From DATIHF01 sp035480955 (GTDB lineage: Bacteria > Patescibacteriota > Microgenomatia > Woykebacterales > RBG-16-39-9b): a stretch of DNA of 34,930 nt. Below the pieces are notes generated by a model that was given only the letters and a program-made list of their open reading frames with translations, was not told where the DNA came from and ran no database searches. The DNA lies in assembly GCA_035480955.1 (NCBI GenBank), contig DATIHF010000025.1:1-34930 (forward strand). Direction: 5' to 3'. Shown here piece after piece: positions 31,283-34,930 of this stretch. Within the stretch, counting starts at the first letter, position 1. Every line of letters begins with the position of its first letter. A program made the position numbers and the translations under genes.

Positions 31283-32087
31283 AAAACAAAACTTCATTCA
31301 GGCTAGTGTGATCCTCCTACCAATCTTAGTTATTGGTGGCGCTTTTTTGACTCTAGAAAAAGACACCAAAGCCCTAGATTCCTACAAAATCAATCTACGC
31401 CCCCAACCCCAAAAAACAACTCATAGCCGGGTCGAGCCTATTTCTACTGTTGCGGCTAGCCTGAGGATTGAAGAAAAAATTCTTGGAACTAAAGCCGCGG
31501 TCAGCTCACTAGTTACGGACAAAGGAGATGACTTATTAGTTTTAGTTAATAAAAAGATTAGTTTGCCCGCGAGCTACGCTCCCAGGGATTTAATAAGTAT
31601 TACTGGATTTATCGCTGCCCCTTCAGACTCTGTCCTCAGAAGAGATACAGCTGTGGCTCTCAGTGGGCTAAAAAACGCTGCCAAAGCCCAGGGAGCAAAT
31701 CTTTCGATAGTCTCAGCTTATCGCTCCTACAGCCAACAAGTGGCAACTTTCAACGGTTGGGTAAATTCTGCTGGTCTTAAGAGTGCAGAAAGTTTTAGTG
31801 CTCGACCCGGGCATTCGCAACACCAACTGGGGACAACGGTTGATTTCGGCGTCGAGGGACGAACTGATTTTAGCGAATCGTTTGCCACCACAACTGAAGG
31901 ATCTTGGTTGTCACAAAATGCTTATAAATATGGTTTTGTTCTCAGCTATCCCAAAGGAAGAGAAGTTACTACTGGTTATTCATATGAGCCGTGGCATTAC
32001 CGATATATCGGAGTAGAGAACGCACAAAAGATGATCAGCTCAGGCAAAATCTTGGAAGAATATTTGCAGGAATTTGGTACTTGGTAA
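31254..32087 (+). CDS. VanY-type D-alanyl-D-alanine carboxypeptidase (M15B)
   Basis: A 277-residue membrane-anchored peptidase with one N-terminal helix (about 14-33), a linker region, and a C-terminal M15 domain. The zinc site is in GHSQHQLGTTVDFG (His190, Asp197) and EPWHYRYIG (Glu245, His248), the SxHxxGxAxD plus ExxWH pattern; SAYRSYSQQ and YGFVLSYPKG are the other standard blocks. Such enzymes trim the terminal D-Ala of peptidoglycan stem peptides. It overlaps the upstream membrane protein by 29 nt. The Lys/Phe-rich start follows no Shine-Dalgarno sequence, fitting translational coupling. Confidence 0.93.
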   Translation: MFKSVKSFFKKQNFIQASVILLPILVIGGAFLTLEKDTKALDSYKINLRPQPQKTTHSRVEPISTVAASLRIEEKILGTKAAVSSLVTDKGDDLLVLVNKKISLPASYAPRDLISITGFIAAPSDSVLRRDTAVALSGLKNAAKAQGANLSIVSAYRSYSQQVATFNGWVNSAGLKSAESFSARPGHSQHQLGTTVDFGVEGRTDFSESFATTTEGSWLSQNAYKYGFVLSYPKGREVTTGYSYEPWHYRYIGVENAQKMISSGKILEEYLQEFGTW

Positions 32088-32089
32088 GC

Positions 32090-32095
32090 TATAAT
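32090..32095 (+). promoter_or_regulatory. Predicted -10 box of the PAP2 gene
   Basis: TATAAT at 32090-32095, 9 nt before ATG 32105. No convincing -35 box is seen (TTGCAG at 32064 is 20 nt away). The message is probably leaderless. Confidence 0.45.
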
Positions 32096-32104
32096 TAAAA
32101 ATAA

Positions 32105-33031
32105 ATGACAAAAAACCACCGTCTCGTCACTCTCATTCTCGTCGGCTATCTGGCAGCAATCATTGGTTTTATGCTGCTGCGCAACATGTCTCTCACTCCT
32201 GATCGAATATTCTTAATTTTGCTTTTCGGAGCCATAATTATTGGGAGAGGGAAGACTTTTTTACGAGACTGGATTCCTTTTGTGGCGCTATTGATTGGTT
32301 ACGAGATGCTTCGTGGTTTTGCTGACACGGCTGGTTTTCATGTTCACGTAGTGGAAATGATCAACGCGGACAAGGCAATCTTTGGCTTTGTCCCAGGAGT
32401 TGAACTGCAAAGGCTCTTTTTCACTCCCGCACACATTCATTTTTGGGATGTGGGAGCAGTGATGGTTGATTTTCTCCACTTTTTGCTGCCTTTGGCGATT
32501 GCCTTTTATTTCTGGATTAACAGCAAGAAATCTTACTGGCAATTTGTGATCGCACTTTTAGTACTTTCCTTTGCTGGGTTCATTACCTACTTACTATTCC
32601 CAGCTGCTCCACCATGGTACGCGGATCAAAGAGCCCACCTGATCCACATCCACAAAGTCGTCGATTACGTAGTTGCCCAAATCGGTTGGGGTTGGGATTT
32701 TTCGACAATTTACAACCACTTAAACCCAAATCAAGTAGCGGCAATGCCCTCGCTTCACTCAGCCTATCCTTGGCTAGCTTTTTTGGCTCTGCGTAATTTC
32801 AACAAAAAAATTGGTTATTTCTTCCTGCCCTACCCAATCTTAGTTTGGATATCAGTAGTTTATCTTGGTGAGCACTATGTGATTGACGTTTTAGCAGGTA
32901 TCGCTTACGCGACAGTTGTCTATTTGGTGGTGTATCATTTCAGTACTATTAAAGCTTTTGTCAAAAGATTGTTAGGAAATTTCCGAGGAAAAGAGCCTGT
33001 TATAGTTGCTGAGCCAAGCGAAGAAATATGA
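32105..33031 (+). CDS. PAP2-family membrane phosphatase
   Basis: A 308-residue protein with about seven helices and the PAP2 (PF14378/PAP2_3-like) active site in the last loops: MPSLHSAYP (His218) and YLGEHYVIDVLAG (His257, Asp261). The first motif KxxxxxxRP is degenerate; a conserved LLFPAAPPWY region precedes the catalytic block, as in the inositolphosphotransferase-like subgroup. Likely substrates are polyprenyl diphosphate or phosphatidyl lipids of the envelope. It has its own -10 box and no Shine-Dalgarno sequence. The C-terminal 30 residues are charged and cytoplasmic. Confidence 0.9.
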   Translation: MTKNHRLVTLILVGYLAAIIGFMLLRNMSLTPDRIFLILLFGAIIIGRGKTFLRDWIPFVALLIGYEMLRGFADTAGFHVHVVEMINADKAIFGFVPGVELQRLFFTPAHIHFWDVGAVMVDFLHFLLPLAIAFYFWINSKKSYWQFVIALLVLSFAGFITYLLFPAAPPWYADQRAHLIHIHKVVDYVVAQIGWGWDFSTIYNHLNPNQVAAMPSLHSAYPWLAFLALRNFNKKIGYFFLPYPILVWISVVYLGEHYVIDVLAGIAYATVVYLVVYHFSTIKAFVKRLLGNFRGKEPVIVAEPSEEI

Positions 33032-33108
33032 TTTTTATAGCGACCAAGAAGTTGTTTTTGAAAAACTAAGAATTAATATTCGGTCGATATTTTATCTAAG
33101 AAGCTAAA

Positions 33109-33318
33109 ATGAAAGTTAAAGTTGATCGCAATTTATGTATTGGGGCCGGGACCTGCTCGGTGATCGCTCCTGAAGTCTTTGAACTCGATGGAGAGCTTAA
33201 GGCCGTGGTCAAAGACCCCACTGCTGCACCTGATGACAAAATCCTTGATGCGGCCAAAAGCTGCCCGGTTCTTGCCATAATTTTGGAGGACGATGACGGC
33301 AAGCAAATTTTCCCCTAA
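33109..33318 (+). CDS. Small ferredoxin, probable [3Fe-4S] type
   Basis: A 69-residue electron carrier. Clusters in this family are bound by C-x2-C-x2-C and a distant C-P. Here residues 10-16 read CIGAGTC, so the middle ligand position is Ala13, leaving Cys10, Cys16 and Cys52 (SCPVLAI). This fits the [3Fe-4S] ferredoxins common in actinobacteria, where the middle position is also non-cysteine. SVIAPEVFELD between the motifs is typical. A redox partner is not obvious in the window. Its end overlaps the LigD-type gene by 26 nt. Confidence 0.92.
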   Translation: MKVKVDRNLCIGAGTCSVIAPEVFELDGELKAVVKDPTAAPDDKILDAAKSCPVLAIILEDDDGKQIFP

Positions 33319-33940
33319 AGAATTAGATCAGTACAAATCAATGCGTGATCCGGAGAAAACTCCGGAGCCTTTTACCTCAGAAAAAGAAGACCCACAACAC
33401 TTAGTTTTTGTGATTCATAAACACGCTGCCACTGCGTTGCATTACGACCTACGTTTGCAAGTAGGCAAAGCGATGCCTTCTTGGGCGATACCGAAAGGAC
33501 CGACGCTAGATAACAAAGTTAAAAGATTGGCAATGAGAACAGAAGACCATCCACTTGACTACCGTTTCTTTGAAGGGGTGATTCCTGAAGGGGAGTATGG
33601 AGCGGGTCCGTCGATGATTTGGGATACTGGTTACTACATTGCCGAACGGGAGATTTCCAAAGGAGTGAGAGAAGAAATCTCTGAGAAAGACCAAGGCAAT
33701 GAAGTCATGAAGGCAGGATTGGAAAAAGGAGAAATCAAATTCATTCTTTTCGGAAAAAAACTGTCCGGATCTTTCGCACTCGTTAAGACCAAAGGGTTTC
33801 CTCCTGGCAAAGCCAGTGAGAAAGCTTGGTTACTAATAAAACATGACGACAAGGCAGCAGAGAGCGGCTACGATGCCAAGGATTATGATTTTTCCGCAAT
33901 TTCGAACAAGTCTCTTGAAGAAATAAAAAAAGGGGGCTAA
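33293..33940 (+). CDS. Stand-alone 3'-phosphoesterase domain of LigD type
   Basis: A 215-residue protein equal to the phosphoesterase module of bacterial DNA ligase D. The metal-binding/catalytic signature FVIHKHAATALHYDLRLQ (His44, His50, Asp52, Arg54) is followed by SWAIPKGPT, RTEDHPLDY (His86), GVIPEGEYGAG and a late KAWLLIKHDD. The module trims 3' ends, including removal of 3'-phosphate or ribonucleotides, in end-joining repair. Neither a ligase or polymerase domain nor Ku is visible nearby. ATG 33293 is preceded by GGAGGA within the ferredoxin gene, so the two genes are translationally linked. Confidence 0.94.
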   Translation: MTASKFSPKELDQYKSMRDPEKTPEPFTSEKEDPQHLVFVIHKHAATALHYDLRLQVGKAMPSWAIPKGPTLDNKVKRLAMRTEDHPLDYRFFEGVIPEGEYGAGPSMIWDTGYYIAEREISKGVREEISEKDQGNEVMKAGLEKGEIKFILFGKKLSGSFALVKTKGFPPGKASEKAWLLIKHDDKAAESGYDAKDYDFSAISNKSLEEIKKGG

Positions 33941-33949
33941 ACTTCTTTC

Positions 33950-34294
33950 ATGTTTGAGAAACGTTCCGAACCACTTTTGGCGGCTAGTGAGTTTCGCTCT
34001 CGTCTTTTCCGCTATTTTGCCTTCGCTCTGCTGCTAGTTATTTTTTCTCTATTTATTGGAATTTTGGGCTATCATGTTTTTGAAAATTTAAGCTGGACTG
34101 ACTCTCTGCTAAATGCCTCAATGATTTTAGGAGGCATGGGTCCGGTCAACGCTTTGCAAACTGAAAGTGGGAAAATCTTCGCTAGTTTTTACGCTCTTTA
34201 TTCAGGAATTGTTTTCCTGGTGATTGCTGGACTGATCTTTGCTCCGATTTTGCATCGTTTTCTACACAAGTTTCATCTCGAGGAAGGGGATTAG
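33950..34294 (+). CDS. Two-helix membrane protein resembling a potassium-channel pore
   Basis: A 114-residue protein with one helix (about 20-43), a short re-entrant-like loop (SWTDSLLNASMILGGMGPVNAL, the place of a pore helix plus filter) and a second helix (about 80-103). This is the minimal Ion_trans_2/KcsA-like layout. The filter position reads GGMGP rather than the canonical TVGYG, so potassium selectivity is doubtful. It starts 9 nt after the LigD-type gene and is followed with no gap by the EVE gene, in one apparent operon. Confidence 0.75.
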   Translation: MFEKRSEPLLAASEFRSRLFRYFAFALLLVIFSLFIGILGYHVFENLSWTDSLLNASMILGGMGPVNALQTESGKIFASFYALYSGIVFLVIAGLIFAPILHRFLHKFHLEEGD

Positions 34295-34726
34295 ATGAAT
34301 TACATTCTTTTTGTTACCAATGAGGAGAATTTCAAGCTTTTTGACCAGAAGCATATTCTCGGTTTCAAACAACTTCGTAAAAATTACGCGCTGAAAACTC
34401 ACCCGGGTGATCAGCTAGTAACTTATGTGGGTGGGATAGGGAAGCTGTCGGGGATTTTCAAGATCGAATCAGAAATGTATGAAGACCGACAGGAATTATT
34501 TACTATGAAAACCAAGGACGAGATTTACCCTTGGAGGTTCAAGGTTTCAACAACAGTTGTTTTACCAGAAGAGCAGTGGGTCCCGATTGAAAATTTCCGC
34601 GATAAACTTTCCATGTTTAAAAAACGCACAGGAGCCCACTGGAAACTCGCTCTCCAAGGTCAAATTCACTATTTAACTAGCGAAGACTGGCAGCAAGTCG
34701 AAAAGGCCGTCAAAACAGCCCCTTAG
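34295..34726 (+). CDS. EVE-domain protein (PUA-like, modified-base or RNA binding)
   Basis: A 143-residue single-domain protein with the EVE layout: MNYILFVTNEENFK strand and start, KNYALKTHPGDQLVTYVGG (loop-strand block with the Gly-Asp usually found), GIFKIESEMYED, YPWRFKVSTTVVLPEE and a closing TSEDWQQVEKAV helix. EVE domains share a fold with YTH and PUA and are thought to recognise modified nucleobases. Its stop is followed by the promoter of sufC. Confidence 0.85.
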   Translation: MNYILFVTNEENFKLFDQKHILGFKQLRKNYALKTHPGDQLVTYVGGIGKLSGIFKIESEMYEDRQELFTMKTKDEIYPWRFKVSTTVVLPEEQWVPIENFRDKLSMFKKRTGAHWKLALQGQIHYLTSEDWQQVEKAVKTAP

Positions 34727-34729
34727 GCC

Positions 34730-34758
34730 TTGTTTTAAGCAATTTTTCCTAGTATCCT
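34730..34758 (+). promoter_or_regulatory. Predicted promoter of sufC
   Basis: TTGTTT (34730-34735), a 17-nt spacer, TATCCT (34753-34758). ATG 34769 is 10 nt after the -10 box. Confidence 0.55.
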
Positions 34759-34768
34759 GTCTACTCTT

Positions 34769-34930
34769 ATGTTAGAAATCAAAAATCTTCACGTTTCTAC
34801 TGACAACAAAGAAATTCTCAAAGGACTAAACCTCAAAATTGATAAAGGTGAGATCCATGCAATCATGGGCCCGAATGGTTCTGGTAAATCCTCTCTCTCA
34901 CTGGCTCTCATGGGACACCCACGCTACCTT
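34769..34930 (+). CDS. sufC: Fe-S cluster assembly ATPase SufC (3' truncated by the window)
   Basis: Only the first 54 residues are present. They show the ABC ATPase start MLEIKNLHVS, EILKGLNLKIDKGEIHAIMG and the Walker A GPNGSGKSS, followed by LSLALMGHP, which is highly characteristic of SufC (family consensus ...LAGHP). SufC drives assembly of iron-sulfur clusters in the SufBCD complex; sufB and sufD would be expected just beyond the window. The ferredoxin at 33109 may depend on it. The promoter is close to the start codon, suggesting a leaderless transcript. Confidence 0.95.
   Translation, partial: MLEIKNLHVSTDNKEILKGLNLKIDKGEIHAIMGPNGSGKSSLSLALMGHPRYL

Noticed and set aside
1..34930. CRISPR arrays, rRNA genes or riboswitches
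   Set aside because: No regularly spaced repeats, rRNA signature or recognisable riboswitch aptamer was found on reading either strand.

Overview
The window looks like the chromosome of a small-genome bacterium of the Patescibacteria/CPR type, possibly a Microgenomates-like lineage. This is inferred from style (AT-leaning composition, tightly packed and overlapping genes, several surface proteins and GT-C-like membrane proteins, few Shine-Dalgarno sequences), not from a marker tree. UGA ends ordinary genes (for example at 28336-28338 and 29355-29357), so the UGA-recoded CPR groups are unlikely. Many transcription units have a -10 box only 7-12 nt before the start codon, which indicates leaderless or nearly leaderless mRNAs.

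Layout. 1-2636: end of a membrane glycosyltransferase-like gene, a Nudix hydrolase and a DHA2-type MFS exporter. 2667-5726: tRNA-Ser, then dnaG and rpoD (information-processing core). 5769-7365: a DUF458/YkuK RNase H-like protein and a convergent AI-2E family permease. 7448-10397: tRNA-Asn followed by an accessory block of separately promoted and terminated small units: a frameshifted ORF, a GC-rich orphan, a cold-shock protein and a GC-rich putative MYG1/DHH-like protein. This block carries intergenic repeats, a copy of the tRNA-Asn 3' end and a shared pre-promoter motif. It is the most unusual part of the window.

10413-18314: membrane and stress genes (alpha/beta-hydrolase membrane protein, APC permease, DUF6325 + SHOCT pair, small membrane protein, two tandem HdeD-like proteins, an anchored protein and MsrA). 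18421-21619: one apparent operon of a GT4 glycosyltransferase, a glycogen-debranching-type glucosidase, a nickel superoxide dismutase (SodN) and its maturation protease (SodX). 21616-24311: a convergent operon whose first product fuses an MsrQ-like haem membrane domain to two histidine-rich YtkA-like domains, followed by a YtkA-like and a YcnI-like exported protein. Together with MsrA and SodN/SodX this reads as an envelope oxidative-stress and metal-handling cluster.

24399-33031: surface and cell-wall functions: a secreted coiled-coil protein, a single-pass protein, an M14 carboxypeptidase with Ig-like repeats, an operon of GH130, FemAB, a GT-C-like membrane protein and a VanY-type carboxypeptidase, and a PAP2 phosphatase. 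33109-34930: a [3Fe-4S]-type ferredoxin, a stand-alone LigD-type 3'-phosphoesterase, a two-helix channel-like protein, an EVE-domain protein and the start of sufC. No gene-free stretch exceeds about 300 bases. No rRNA, CRISPR array, transposase or integrase is visible.
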